Shown: piece after piece, positions 10,062 to 20,182 of the stretch
Layout of the letters: each line of letters starts with the position of its first letter
Numbering within the stretch: position 1 is the stretch's first letter
DNA from: Ahaetulla prasina
Taxonomy: Eukaryota; Chordata; Lepidosauria; Squamata; Colubridae
Assembly: GCF_028640845.1 (NCBI RefSeq)
Contig: NC_080543.1
Location: forward strand, 7,788,959 to 7,852,958
Reading direction: 5' to 3'
DNA: 64,000 nt
Notes under the pieces: generated by a model
Databases searched by the model: none
Seen by the model: the letters and a program-made list of their open reading frames with translations, nothing else
What the model was told of the DNA's origin: nothing
Made by a program: the position numbers and the translations under genes

Positions 10062-10148
10062 AGAGGAGGAGGAGGAGGAGGAGGAGGAGGAGGAGGAGGA
10101 GGAGGAGGAGGAGGAGGAGGAGGAGGAGGAGGAGGTGGTGGTGGTGGA
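10062..10148 (+). repeat. (GGA)n followed by (GGT)n microsatellite
   Basis: About 23 GGA/GAG triplets run into a short GGT run. Frames through it give poly-Gly, poly-Pro or poly-Ser and are not genes. Confidence 0.95.
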
Positions 10149-10158
10149 GTGGACTGTG

Positions 10159-10375
10159 GGGACCTTAGTGCTCTCTGAGCTTGGTGGTTTTCTTTCAGAC
10201 ATTTCATGACCCAACTAGGTAAGATCATCAGTGCTAGAAGGGAGTACTACTACTACTACTAGTAGTAGTAGTAGTAGTAGTAGTAGACTGTGGGGACCTT
10301 AGTGCTCTCTGAGCTTGGTGGTTTTCTTTCAGACATTTCATGACCCAACTAGGTAAGATCATCAGTGCTAGAAGG

Positions 10376-10416
<41 letters not shown>

Positions 10417-10487
10417 CTCTCTGAGCTTGGTGGTTTTCTTTCAGACATTTCATGACCCAACTAGGTAAGATCATCAGTGCTAGAAGG

Positions 10488-10531
<44 letters not shown>

Positions 10532-10595
10532 CTCCCTTCTAGACATTTGCAGACATTTCATGACCCAACTAGGTAAGATCATCAGTGCTAGAAGG

Positions 10596-10646
<51 letters not shown>

Positions 10647-10735
10647 ACTGTGGGGACCTTAGTGCTCTCTGAGCTTGGTGGTTTTCTTGCAGACATTTCA
10701 TGACCCAACTAGGTAAGATCATCAGTGCTAGAAGG

Positions 10736-10783
<48 letters not shown>

Positions 10784-10890
10784 ACTGTGGGGTCCTTAGT
10801 GCTCTCTGGGCTTGGTGGTTTTCTTGTAGAAGGGAGGAGGAGGAGGAGGAGGAAGAGGAAGAAGAGGGGATTGTGGGGTCCTTGGTGCTC
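10159..10890 (+). repeat. Cassette array of a 100-bp segment joined to (AGT)n
   Basis: Five to seven tandem cassettes. Each has some or all of a segment running from gtggggaccttagtgctctc through gacatttcatgacccaacta to tgctagaagggagt, followed by a variable AGT run. Starts are near 10159, 10290, 10415 (partial), 10550 (partial), 10645, 10785 and 10876. At 10246-10285 TAC triplets flip to TAG triplets, giving a palindrome. Confidence 0.85.
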
Positions 10891-11105
10891 TCTGGGCTTG
10901 GTTACATTCTTGCAGACATTTCATTACCCAATTAGGTAACCACATCTAGTAACCACTAGAAAGGAACAACAGCCTAATCAAGGAACCCCCAAGAACGCTG
11001 CTCTCAACACTGGTAGGGTGAGCCACTAGTACAAAGAGAAAGCAAACAGCATTCCCTTCTAGCCCTGATGATGTTACCTAGTTGGGTAATCAAACGTCTG
11101 CAAGA
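10891..11105. repeat. Fold-back repeat related to the cassette
   Basis: The same sequence as the cassette (gacatttcattacccaattag) appears at the left. Its inverse (gttacctagttgggtaatca) is at 11073-11092, making a long interrupted inverted repeat. A further diverged copy is at 27900-28040. Confidence 0.6.
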
Positions 11106-11116
11106 AAACGATACTG

Positions 11117-11722
11117 AAAAAAGTGATTTGTGACCCTTTTACCCATTTACGACAGTTGCAGCATCCCTGTGGTCACATGATCACAATTTGGACCCTTGAC
11201 AACTGGTATTTATGACGGTTGCAGTCTCCCGGGGTCATGCGAGCACCTTTTTTCCGCGATCTCCTGACAAGCCTCTGGTGGCTCAGCGGACTAAGTCTAT
11301 CTGTTATTAACACAGCTGCTTGCAATTACTGCAAGTTAGAGTCCCACCAGGCCCAAGGTTGACTCAGCCTTCCATCCTTTATAAGGTAGGTAAAATGAGG
11401 ACCCAGATTGTTGGGGGCAATAAAAGTTGACTTTGTATATAATATACAAATGGATGAAGACTATTGCTTAACACAGTGTAAGCCGCCGTGAGTCTTTGGA
11501 GAAGGGCGGGATATAAATTCAAATAATAATAAAAAAAAGCCAAGTCCATGGGGAAGCCAGATCCACTTAACAACCGTGTTACTAACTTCACAACTGCAGT
11601 CATTCCCTTAACGACTGTGGCAAGAAAGGTCATAAAATGGGGCAGAGCTCACTTAACGACTGCCTCGCTCAGCAGTGGAAATTTGGGGCTCAGTTGTGAT
11701 CGTACATCGAGGGCTCTCTGTA
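11117..11722. mobile_element. TA-flanked MITE, split by SINE-A
   Basis: MITE body with gtcacatgatcacaatttgg at the left and cttaacgactgtggcaagaaag plus the eroded end atcgagggctctctgta at the right. SINE-A interrupts it at the motif gacaa/gccaagtcc. Confidence 0.75.
11271..11538 (+). repeat. SINE-A, full-length
   Basis: The best copy of the family, about 268 bp. The head gcctctggtggctcagcgga has an A-box-like segment and gagtcccacc a weak B box. The body ends in ccttccatcc. The 3' part, agccgccgtgagtctttggagaagggcgggatataaat, split over 11481-11518, resembles the tail of L2 LINEs. It ends in AAT and A repeats. This implies pol III transcription and mobilisation by an L2-type LINE. Confidence 0.85.
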
Positions 11723-12029
11723 ATCTGAAGGAATATTGACCTCCCCATCGTACCTGAACAGGGAGAAAATATCACTGTTTTCCTAATATGCTTTCCCTAG
11801 GTTCACCAAAAAGTGTGATATATAGGGGTGGGGCTGCTGGGGGGTTCGCAGGGGTTCGGGAGAACCTCTAGCTAAGATTCTGTGCAGTTTGGAGAAGCCC
11901 CAGATTCCACTTCTGGCTGGTCCCGCCAGTAGTGGGTTTAAATGTTTTTTTACTACTGGATCTGTGAGCGTGGTTTGGTGGGCATGGCTTGGGTTGGGCG
12001 TGGCTTGGTGGGCATGGCAGGGGAAAATT

Positions 12030-12166
12030 CAGTGGTGGGATTCAGCCAGTTCACACCACTTCAGGAGAACCGGTTGCTCACTTTCTGAGCAGTTTGGCAA
12101 ACTGGTTGCTGGAAGAAATCATTAGGGCAGAGAACCGGTTGTTAAATTACTTGAATCCCATCACTG
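12030..12166. mobile_element. 137-bp miniature hAT-b
   Basis: An internally deleted hAT-b: cagtggtgggattcagcc to gaatcccatcactg, flanked by ggaaaatt (12022-12029) and ggaaagat (12167-12174), 7 of 8. It is the shortest complete member in the window. Confidence 0.9.
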
Positions 12167-12297
12167 GGAAAGATACAGTAAAATCTCCAGTCCCACCCAA
12201 CTCCAGGGGAAGGTTACTGCAAAATCTCCATTACTTCCCGATCAGCTGGGACTCGGGAGGCAGAGAATAGATGGGGGTGGGGCCAGTCAGAATTTTT

Positions 12298-13146
12298 TTT
12301 TTTTAATTGAAAAAGTTTTACAACAACAATTAAATTTTTCCCCCTCCCCTCTCCCTCCAAAACCCCCCTCCTCCCCCCGGACTTCCCAGAGCAAACACAA
12401 GGTATAGTTCATTAAACAAAACAGTCATACATTAAATTTTTAAAATCTAACACAATTATAATCCTTCTCTCTCACATAACCTGACTTCTTCCATTAAAAT
12501 CAAAAACAACATCCTTCATTCAAAGGCAATCCGAAATTTCTTAATCTGATATCTATTTTGAATATAATCAATCCAGTTCTTCCATTCATTTAAATATTTT
12601 TCTTGAGTACTGTCTTTCAAGAAGGCTGAGATTTTAGCCATCTCAGCCAAATTGGAAACTTTCAATATCCATTCTTCTATTGTGGGTAATTCTTTTTTCT
12701 TCCAATATTGTCCAATCAACAGTCTTGCTGCTGTTATTAAGTTCAAAATCAACTTAGTCTCAATCACTGTACAGTCCGTTGTTATTCCCAAAAGGAAAAA
12801 TTGCGGTAGGAACTTTATCTTCTTCTTCAGAACATTCTGCATAATCCACCAGATTCTTATCCAGAAAGACTTAATTTTCTTACAAGTCCACCATACATGA
12901 AAATATGTAGCATCATCACAATTACATCTCCAACATTTCGCTTGCATATCTGGATACATACATGATAATTTCTTAGGATCTAAATGCCATCTATAAAACA
13001 TCTTATAAAAATTTTCCCTTAAATTCTGCGCTTGCGTAAATTTAACATTTCTAACCCAAATTTTTTCCCATGTTTCCAACATTATTGGTTCTTGAATATT
13101 CTGTGCCCATTTTATCATACAATCCTTTATTAAATCTCTTTCAGAA
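12298..13146 (-). mobile_element. L1 LINE, 5'-truncated
   Basis: A reverse-oriented 849-bp insert. The poly(T) at 12298-12304 is the tail. A perfect 14-bp TSD, cagtcagaattttt, lies at 12284-12297 and 13147-13160. The length of the TSD, the tail and the 5' truncation are the signature of target-primed reverse transcription. It is the youngest-looking LINE here. Confidence 0.9.
12516..13118 (-). pseudogene. L1 ORF2 C-terminal fragment (open)
   Basis: A 200-codon uninterrupted frame. It carries the cysteine-histidine motif CWRCNCDDATYFHVWWTC that follows the RT in L1 ORF2. No endonuclease or RT core remains. Its open state over 600 bp, with a perfect TSD, points to recent insertion. Confidence 0.8.
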
Positions 13147-13563
13147 CAGTCAGAATTTTTACTACCGGTTCTCCGAACTACTCAAAATTTCCACTACCGG
13201 TTCTCCAGAACTGGTCAGAACCTCCTGAAACCCACTTCTGGGTCCCGCCCACCCTGCCCTTCCCCTCCCAGGAGTTCCCACGCGGCCCATTTTGGATGCA
13301 GGTAAGTGCAGGGTGCACTCGGAGGCTCAAGGAGGTCCTGCCAGAAGTTCAGGAAGACCCATTTCTGGCCTCCAGAGGGCCTCCGGAGCCTGGGGAGGCT
13401 GTTTTTGCCCTCAAGGAGGCTCGAGGAAAGCCTCTGGAGCCCGGGGAGGGCAAAAATGCCCCCCACCCCACTGAGGTGCAGGAGGTCAACTAGGTCACGC
13501 CCACCCAGCAACCGGGCAGAGAACCCCTTGCTAAAATTTTTGAAGCCCACCCCTGGTGATATT

Positions 13564-13779
13564 GTGCAGAGATATAATAGAAGCAAGCACTGTATACCCC
13601 ATTTTTGCATTGGTGAGACCCCCCCCCCCAAACCACTGCAGAATTTCAACCTCAGCACTATATGAAAAAGTATCGGAGGAATCGGAATAGATCTATTGCA
13701 GAATTCAAAAATAATAATGGAGACACGGGGCAAGGAAGCGAGGCTCCCAAAATAACTTCCTAATTATAGCCATCTCTCA
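13564..13779. other. Interval without recognised feature
   Basis: Short non-repetitive interval with a C-run (13619-13629). Confidence 0.4.
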
Positions 13780-13965
13780 GCAGTTGAACCAATTATCTAC
13801 TAGAGGTAGTAAGTTTTCCCTTCAATGAATGTTTTCAAGTAGAGGCTGGACAGCCATCTGTAAGGAAGGATTTATTCCGGATTTCTGCCTGACGCAGGAA
13901 GTTGGACCCGATGGCTGAAATGGTCTCTTCTACGATATGTACGAAAAAACAACATGTCGGATCAG
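13780..13965 (+). repeat. CR1 LINE 3' end, degenerate
   Basis: Shows aagtagaggctggacagcc and gaagttggacccgatggctg, an eroded form of the CR1 3' terminus seen intact at 15190. Confidence 0.65.
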
Positions 13966-13999
13966 GGTTTAAGCTGTTGGAAACAAGGTTTTTTTAAAA

Positions 14000-14563
14000 A
14001 AAATGTTTTTTTTCCATCCTGCCTTTATTATTTTTATAAATGACTCACACTGGCCAAATGTCAAATATTCTTCTTTCCTCCTATTTTCCACACAGCAACA
14101 GCCCTGTGAGATGAGTTGAGCTGTGAGACAGTAACGAAACCAAAGTCAACTAGCCGGCTATCATATCCATGACAGGACTAGAATTCACCGTTTCCTGGTG
14201 TGGGGGCCATAAAATCGCCCAGCTGTCTTTGATGCCTAAAGCGGGACTAGAACTCACTGTTTCCTGGTGATTGGCTCCAAATCGCCCAGCTGTCTTTGAT
14301 ACCTAAGATGGGACTAGAACTCATTTTCACCTGGTGATTGGTCCAAAGTCACCTAGCCAGTGTGGGATTAGAATTTACCATCTCCTTGTGACTCGTCCCA
14401 AGTCACCTAGTCAACTTTCATGCATAAGGCAGGACAAGAACTCACAGTTTCCTGGCAATTGGCTTAAGTCTCCCAGTGGTCTTTCATGCCCAAAGCAGAA
14501 CTAGAACTCACCGTCTCCTGGTTTCTAGCCTGATGCCTTCACCACTACTCCAAACTGGCTCTC
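14000..14563 (-). repeat. SINE-B with internal tandem expansion
   Basis: A reverse SINE-B whose tail is at 14010-14045 and whose tRNA head (cttcaccactactccaaactgg) is at 14537-14559. Between them the segment from cctggtgattgg to actagaactca is repeated about five times (14185-14525, unit about 66 bp) with 10-20% divergence, so the SINE is more than twice normal length. Confidence 0.75.
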
Positions 14564-14654
14564 AGTTTGTTGTACAGAAGTTCAAGGTATTTTCTTCGTA
14601 TATGTAGTTTTGAATGGAAGTGTTTGGTGGCAGATGTCAACTACAACCCAAAAA

Positions 14655-15225
14655 AGCCAACATAGTTCTAGGCTGCATAAACAGAGGGATAGAATCAAGA
14701 CCATGTGAAGTGTTAATACCACTTTATAATGCCACACTTGGAATACTGCATCCAGGTTTGGTTGCCACGATGTAAAAAATATGTGGAGACTCCAGAAAGA
14801 GTGCAGAGAAGAGCAACAAAGAGTATTAGGGGACTGGAGGCTGAAACATATGAAGAACGGTTGCTGGAACTGGGTATGTCTAGTTTAATGAAAAGAAGGA
14901 CTAGGAGAGACATGATAGCAGTCTTCCAATATCTCAGGGGCTGCCGCAAAGAAGAGGGAGTCAAGCTATTCTCCAAAGCACCTGAGGGCAGGACAAGAAG
15001 CAATGGGTGGAAACTAACCAAGGAGGGAAGCAAACTAGAACTAAGGAGAAATTTCCTGACAGTTAGAACAATTAATCAGTGGAACAACTTGCCTCTAGAA
15101 ATTGTGAATTCTTCAACACTGGATGTTTTTAAGAAGAGATTGGATAGCCATTTGTCTGAAGTGGTGAAGGATTTCCTGCCTAAGCAGGGGGTTGGTCTAG
15201 AAGGCCTCCAAGGTCCCTTCCAACT
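14655..15225 (+). mobile_element. CR1 LINE, 5'-truncated
   Basis: Covers the post-catalytic RT region and the complete 3' end (ggcctccaaggtcccttcc), which passes straight into a pentanucleotide array. A small deletion near 14730 breaks the frame. Confidence 0.9.
14729..15180 (+). pseudogene. CR1 reverse transcriptase C-terminal fragment
   Basis: About 150 codons: [55 protein letters not shown] and the terminal DVFKKRLDSHLSEVV. This is the standard CR1 ORF2 end after the FADD catalytic box, which is missing. Downstream codons are repeat-derived and not part of it. Confidence 0.75.
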
Positions 15226-15722
15226 CTTCTCTTTTCTTTTCTTTTCTTTTCTTTTCTTTTCTTTTCTTTTCTTTTCTTTTCTTCTCTTCTCTTCTCTTCT
15301 CTTCTCTTCTCTTCTCTTCTCTTCTCTTCTCTTCCTTCTCTTCTCTTCTCTGCCCTTCCCTTCCCTTCCGTTCCCTTAATTCAACTCAATTCTACTCTAC
15401 TCTACTCTACCCCATCCCATCCCATCCCATTCCATTAATTCAACTCAACTCAACTCAACTCAAGTCTAGTCTAGTTTAGTCTAGTCTAGTCTAGTCTACG
15501 GTACTGTACTGTACTGTATTGTACTCTACTCCATCCCATCCATCCCAACTCAACTCAACTCAACTCAACTCAACTCTACTCTACTCTACTCTACTCCATC
15601 CCATGCCATGCCATCCCGTGCCATGCCATGCCATGCCATGCCATGCCATGCCATGCCATCCCATCCCTTTCTATTCTATTCTATTCTATTCTATTCTATT
15701 CTTTCTATTCTATTCTATTCAA
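15226..15722 (+). repeat. Pentanucleotide ladder seeded at a CR1 3' end
   Basis: Successive homogeneous blocks: TTTTC, TTCTC, CCTTC, CTACT, CATCC, AACTC, CTAGT, TGTAC, AACTC, CTACT, CATGC and finally ATTCT. Neighbouring blocks mostly differ by one or two bases, suggesting repeated slippage after point mutation. Confidence 0.9.
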
Positions 15723-16168
15723 GCCAGTCATGCGTGATACCATATTGATTTGCCTCAGATTAAATGAAGGTGAAATGTGATGCCATTTTGTTAAGCAGCC
15801 TAGTAGAAAAGCTTGAAGAGTGACCGTAATATATACGTAGAGCAAGCTCTGTGTCACTTGTTAAACTGAAAAAAGCTCAGGATAGATCCATCTCGTTCCT
15901 CTTCCCTGCCTTCTGAATATAAAAATAACTGAGATGATGCTTGGAGCTGCTTGGAAAGATGGCTTGCGGGGAGGAGTGGGCCACAGGTGAGGCATCATTA
16001 GTTTCCATTCACAGAGTTTCGTACAGACAAGATTGAGAGTTCTGCTTTTCACCTTTTGCTTCCTGCCAGCATCGTTAAAGAACAGCGAGCACCTAACCAA
16101 GATAGATGTGAACATTTCGAGACTGTGGGGGACTTTCCATCATCTAGACACGAGGAGGGACCGATGGA
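15723..16168. other. Interval without recognised gene
   Basis: Non-repetitive; only short frames. Confidence 0.4.
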
Positions 16169-16324
16169 CGGCTGTCCTTGAACTTTGAGAGGTGGGCAAG
16201 GCCAGGTAAAGTCATACATGGCACACAGGCCCCCAAATAATTTGTATCTCAGTTTTATACAAATATAGTTACAGGTGCTTCTTGAGTTATGGCCATAATG
16301 GAGCCTGCCATAACTCATGATGGA

Positions 16325-16867
16325 TGTTGTGCCTCGTCCTCCCTCCTCTCCTCAGCCGGGCCCCTCCCATCTACACCCGGGCCTGTTAACAGACTCGGAG
16401 TCTGATAATGAAGATGAACGGCCTGTCATGCCTCCAGCCCCCGGCCCTAGCCCCATGCCCGGACAAGATGTTAGGAATGAACAAACAAACCTCATTCTTA
16501 CAGCTTGTGAGCCGGGAGCCAGCCACGTGCTGGAATTACCGACAGCAGATCCAGCTGAAGAGAATTCACAGTGGGAGGATCCTCGCTTCCGGAGATCTCA
16601 GAGGCGACGACAGCAGAAGGAAGGGAAGGGCAGGCCTGGATAAATGCTGAGTCATGGAGCCACACCCCACAGCCTATATAAAAGACCTGCTTGTGGCATT
16701 CCAACCTTGAGTCAAGCAAAGTCTCACTAGTTTGCTGAAGTCACAACTTGGACTCCTGCCTGCCCTGAGAAACCTGGAAGGAATTTGGCAAAGCTGCAGA
16801 GGCTTCGTGGCTACGCTTGATACGGACTTCCTAGACCCAGTCGTCGGAGGGAGAGTGGGACACGACA
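16325..16867 (+). mobile_element. Solo LTR, family LTR-C
   Basis: A 543-bp unit from tgttgtgcctcg to gggacacgaca. A TATA-like cctatataaaag lies at about 16673, after gagtcatggagccacacccca. The 5-bp flanks atgga and atggt agree at 4 of 5. Confidence 0.88.
16326..16643 (+). pseudogene. LTR-C-embedded reading frame, intact over 106 codons
   Basis: Open from LTR base 2 to a TAA at 16641-16643, about 35 bp before the TATA-like box. Val-Val start, proline-rich (RPPSSPQPGPSH), acidic DSESDNEDE, then PPAPGPSPMPGQ and the basic end DPRFRRSQRRRQQKEG. It is shared with 62882-63214 and partly with 36061-36371 and LTR-A. No catalytic motif or signal is recognised. Confidence 0.6.
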
Positions 16868-17189
16868 ATGGTTGAGGGTTGTCCTTGAACCTTGAGAGGT
16901 GGGCAAGGCCAGATCAAGACATATGTGGTACACAGACTCCAAAATGACTTGTATCTCACTTTAATCAAATTTAGTTACAGGCAGTCCTTGAGCTATGACC
17001 ATAATGGACCCTGTCATAACTCGTGATGGCTGAGGGCTGTCCTTGAACCTTAAGAGGTGGGCAAGACCAGGTCAAGAAATACCTGTCACATAGACTCAAA
17101 AATCACTTGTATTTCAGTATAATCGAAATACGCTTGCGAAGGTCCTCGAGTTATGGCTGTAATGGAGCCTGCCGTAACTCATAAAGGTC

Positions 17190-17935
17190 GGCTACATGTT
17201 TCCGACCTTTTTTGTGGTATTAGTGAAGTTAATCTCCATGGCCATTAAGTGAATCTCCAGTTGTTAAGCAAACACCACAGTCATTTAAGCTAATCAATGG
17301 TTCGCTATGCGCATGGCTTTGCAGAAAATCAGATGAAGATGTCTGTTTTTAAACAACGTAAAACCGCAAGACCCTGCAAACAGCTGTAATTAGTTACAGG
17401 TTATAAGAACTGGGCAGTTGCAGGAACTGGGCATGGCTGGTCTAGTGAAGAGAAGGACCAGGGAAGACATGATAGTAGTCTTCCAATATTTGAGGGGCTG
17501 CCAGAGAGAGGAAGGGGTCAAGCTATTTTCCAAAGCACCTGAAGGCCAGACAAAGAATAATGGATGGAAACTGATCAAGGAGAGATTCAACCTAGAAATA
17601 AAGGAGAAATTTTCTGACAGTGAGAGCAATCAACAATGGAATAGAAGTTGTGGGAGCTTCATCACTGGAAGTTTTCAAGAAGAGGCTGGACTGCCATCTG
17701 TCAAAAATAGTGTAGGGTCTCCTGCTTGAGCAGAGGAGTTGGACTTAGATGACCTACAAGGTCCCTTTCAACTTTGTTAATCTGTAATTGTAGCCAGGTT
17801 GCTAAGTGCCCAAATTTCGGTCATGTGACCGGTTGGGCAACCGTCAGAACTTCAAATGCAGGTCGTATGTATCTCCACATAGGTCTGGTGGAATCTTGAA
17901 TGGTCATTAAGTCATCAGTTGTAAATCAAGGATGA
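17190..17935. mobile_element. Degenerate TA-MITE, probably split by CR1
   Basis: Left segment 17205-17300 (taagtgaatctccagttgttaag) and right segment 17790-17935 (gctaagtgcccaaatttcgg, gtcattaagtcatcagttg) match MITE body parts in consistent order. Confidence 0.5.
17410..17788 (+). mobile_element. CR1 LINE 3' fragment
   Basis: Translation includes GMAGLVKRRTREDMIVVFQY; the 3' end gatgacctacaaggtcccttt is complete. Frameshifts are present near 17620. Confidence 0.85.
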
Positions 17936-18300
17936 TCTCTACTGAAATATGCCTCACGTGCTTAATTTTTTTTTTCCTCACAAATGAAAATTATAGTTGG
18001 AAAGCAAGATTTGCCTTTCCTACTGGTAGCTTTCGAGTCTATAAGGCTGGTCACGGAGTACCAATTATGCACTCTGTGTTAATTGTATGGGTATTAATCA
18101 CCATTATTAAGCACTATTAAAGACTGTATAAATCATTAACCTTCCCCAATGTTACAGCTTCCCGAATAATTAATCAACAGGGCTGTATGAATGGATAATT
18201 ATGGAAAATATATTTCCAACACTGCTGAAGAAAGGAAGGCAAATATACGTGCCCCAGGATAATGTTGCAGGATCCTTAGGGAGGTTCTCTATACCAGATT
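17936..18300. other. AT-rich island, candidate conserved noncoding DNA
   Basis: Repeat-free with several TAATTA-type motifs (gaataattaatcaac, ggataattatgg). No coding signal. The suggestion of conservation comes from composition alone. Confidence 0.3.
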
Positions 18301-18307
18301 GTACGCT

Positions 18308-19030
18308 TCAAGGCCAACCTCAGCAACGTTAAGCTATGAGGACTTCAACTCCCAGAATTCCCTAGCCAGCACGGCATTGGGTGTGGCTTCCTATTGGCTG
18401 ATTGGGGTGTTGATGGCTGACTATTGGCTGTTGCTTCTTTGCGTTGTCTGGGAAACAGGTCCCTCGTCAGTCAACAGGAGTGTTGATTTGCTACCAGCTT
18501 AGAAAGAAACAACAGCCAATCGCCGGCCATCAACACACCAATCAACCAATAGGAAGCCACACCCAACCAGGCACCACATAAATACGACACATAGAACAGC
18601 CTAAACCAGTGTTTTTCAACCTCAGCAACTTTAAAACATGAGGACTTCAACTCCCAGAATTCCCCAGCCAGCGTGCATTGGGTGTGGCTTCTTATTGGTT
18701 GATTGGAGTGTGGCTGGCTAGCTATTGGTTGTTGTTTTTTTGTGCTGCCCGGGAACCAGCCTCCTGTCGGTCAAAAAGGAGCCGAGGGCTTGGTAGCACA
18801 AACAAACAACAGCCAATAGCCATCCATCAAAACACACCAATCAACCAATAGGAAGCCACACCCAACCAGGCACCGCCTAAATACAACACTAAAGCACTGT
18901 TTTTCAACGTCAGCAACTTAAAGCTATGAGGACTTCAACTCCCAGAATTCCCCAGCCATACATGCTGGCTAGGGAATTCTGTGAGTTGAAGTCCTCATAG
19001 ATTAAAGTCGCTGAGATGGAGAAACACTGG
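18308..19030. repeat. Tandem fold-back hAT-d-like array
   Basis: Two full units of about 303 and 287 bp and a terminal partial unit, each beginning tttttcaacctcagcaac and tatgaggacttcaactccc. Within each unit a segment such as gtgtggcttcctattggctg (about 18381) is inverted at about 18545. The final end gagatggagaaacactgg mirrors the cagtgtttttcaac start. Confidence 0.75.
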
Positions 19031-19283
19031 CCTAAAGCTTACATTGTAGTAGAGAAAAGTTCCCTGCAGATCCAAAAACTCAGAAGACTAAATAAATCTT
19101 TGAACCTGGGTGACTGAGCCAGATTGGATCCTGCAACTTCTGAAGAGGCCTATCTTGGAGAGATTTGACTGATGAATGGCACATGCGATGCTCCAGAGTT
19201 TAAGAAAAGATATTTTGAAGTTTTAGTACAGGCATCTACCATTGTAAAAGCAGTTGTAACTTCAAACGGTCACTAAATAAATA

Positions 19284-19655
19284 TGTCAGGGTTCTGAAAG
19301 ATGCCCTAATTAAACCATGAACCTTGAGCCAAGCTTCAAAAGAAATCCAGTTATTTATTAGGAGCTTCATGTCGGCAGGTCCCCAAGTGAAGTCATCTCT
19401 GACCCTACGTAATTTACACCCTAATTATGACCCTGTCTCCCCCAACCCACCCAGGGTGTGTCATGAATCACATTCACCAACCAAGCAATTTCACGGGTTT
19501 TAGAGGTCACTCCCCTCCGGTTGCTGTAGGTAACCCTGGGATACAGCCTTGAGAGAGATAAGCATGGGATGTGCATCTGCCTTTGGCTGCCATGCCGTTT
19601 CACCAGATTCCAATCCCCCCTGGCCTATGGCAACTCGGGATGCTTTGCGAGTTGA
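19284..19655. mobile_element. Possible LTR or other insertion in a TA-MITE
   Basis: MITE sequence (acttcaaacggtcactaaat) stops before 19284 and resumes (gttgtcagtcaaggaccacc) at about 19664. The intervening 370 bp starts tgtcagggttctg and has ttatttattagg like LTR-D, but no matching CA end or clear TSD is seen. Confidence 0.35.
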
Positions 19656-19739
19656 TAGAATAGTTGTCAGTCAAGGACCACCTGCATTACAGCCATTTTT
19701 CAGTTAGCTTTGGATGGGCAGCCCTGCATTGTAGGTGTG

Positions 19740-20100
19740 TAAAACCTGTGTCAAGTATTAATGGGCTGCAAGATGAAGCATTTAGCACTTAAAAGAAAAC
19801 ACATAGCTTAGGTATAAGCTAATTATCAAGGAAGGACTAACGATGCTCTCACGTTACTTATCTTTAGGAGCAGAGAACAAATATATCATCCGCTAATTAA
19901 GTACATGACTCCCTAATTATGAAAAGAAACTGCTGAAATTAACAACCCCGGGCAGTTTTGAAGATGAAGACATTTAACAAGTCCAACCGCAAGCCACGGA
20001 GAAGCAAATGATGTTGTAGGACCAGTTTTTTTTCTTAATTCTTTGCAATTCTAATTGCGATTTACCTTTCGGGTTACAGGTATCAGGAGATTGTGGGTTG
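19740..20100. other. AT-rich island, candidate conserved noncoding DNA
   Basis: Repeat-free, with gctaattatcaagg, cgctaattaagtacatg and ccctaattatg motifs; no reading frame. Confidence 0.3.
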
Positions 20101-20182
20101 TTCTGGAACAAAAGGTTGTAATTGTGACAAAGTTATTTCGCTTATGAAAAGCAAAATGGCCACAGTAAGTACAAGATATCAC

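Larger units (their letters stand above)
11823..13555. mobile_element. hAT-b variant hosting a mini-hAT and an L1
   Basis: Left end taggggtggggctg, right end gaagcccacccctg. The flanks gtgatata (11815-11822) and gtgatatt (13556-13563) match 7 of 8. The arms contain the accggttctccgaact motifs and the aaggttactgcaaaatctcc unit that becomes the 42-bp minisatellite elsewhere. Confidence 0.75.
16170..17190 (+). repeat. Three tandem copies of a 157-bp unit, split by LTR-C
   Basis: Units at about 16170-16324, 16871-17030 and 17031-17187 each run from ggctgtccttgaaccttgag to cataactcatgatgg. Each ends with an acaggtgcttcttgagttat segment derived from the TA-MITE terminus. LTR-C entered at the junction of units 1 and 2. 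Confidence 0.85.

Noticed and set aside
10026..10214. Poly-Ser, poly-Pro and poly-Gly frames
   Set aside because: GGA/GGT microsatellite artefacts.
10349..10708. Poly-Tyr frame
   Set aside because: Reverse translation of AGT repeats.
11271..11340. Functional tRNA gene
   Set aside because: A and B boxes are present but there is no cloverleaf-length body or acceptor stem; it is a SINE head.
13292..13665. Overlapping Pro/Gly-rich frames
   Set aside because: GC-rich hAT-b interior; frames overlap each other and match no family.
19284..19655. Confident sixth LTR family
   Set aside because: Starts TGTCA but lacks a CA end and matching flanks; kept only as a low-confidence insertion.
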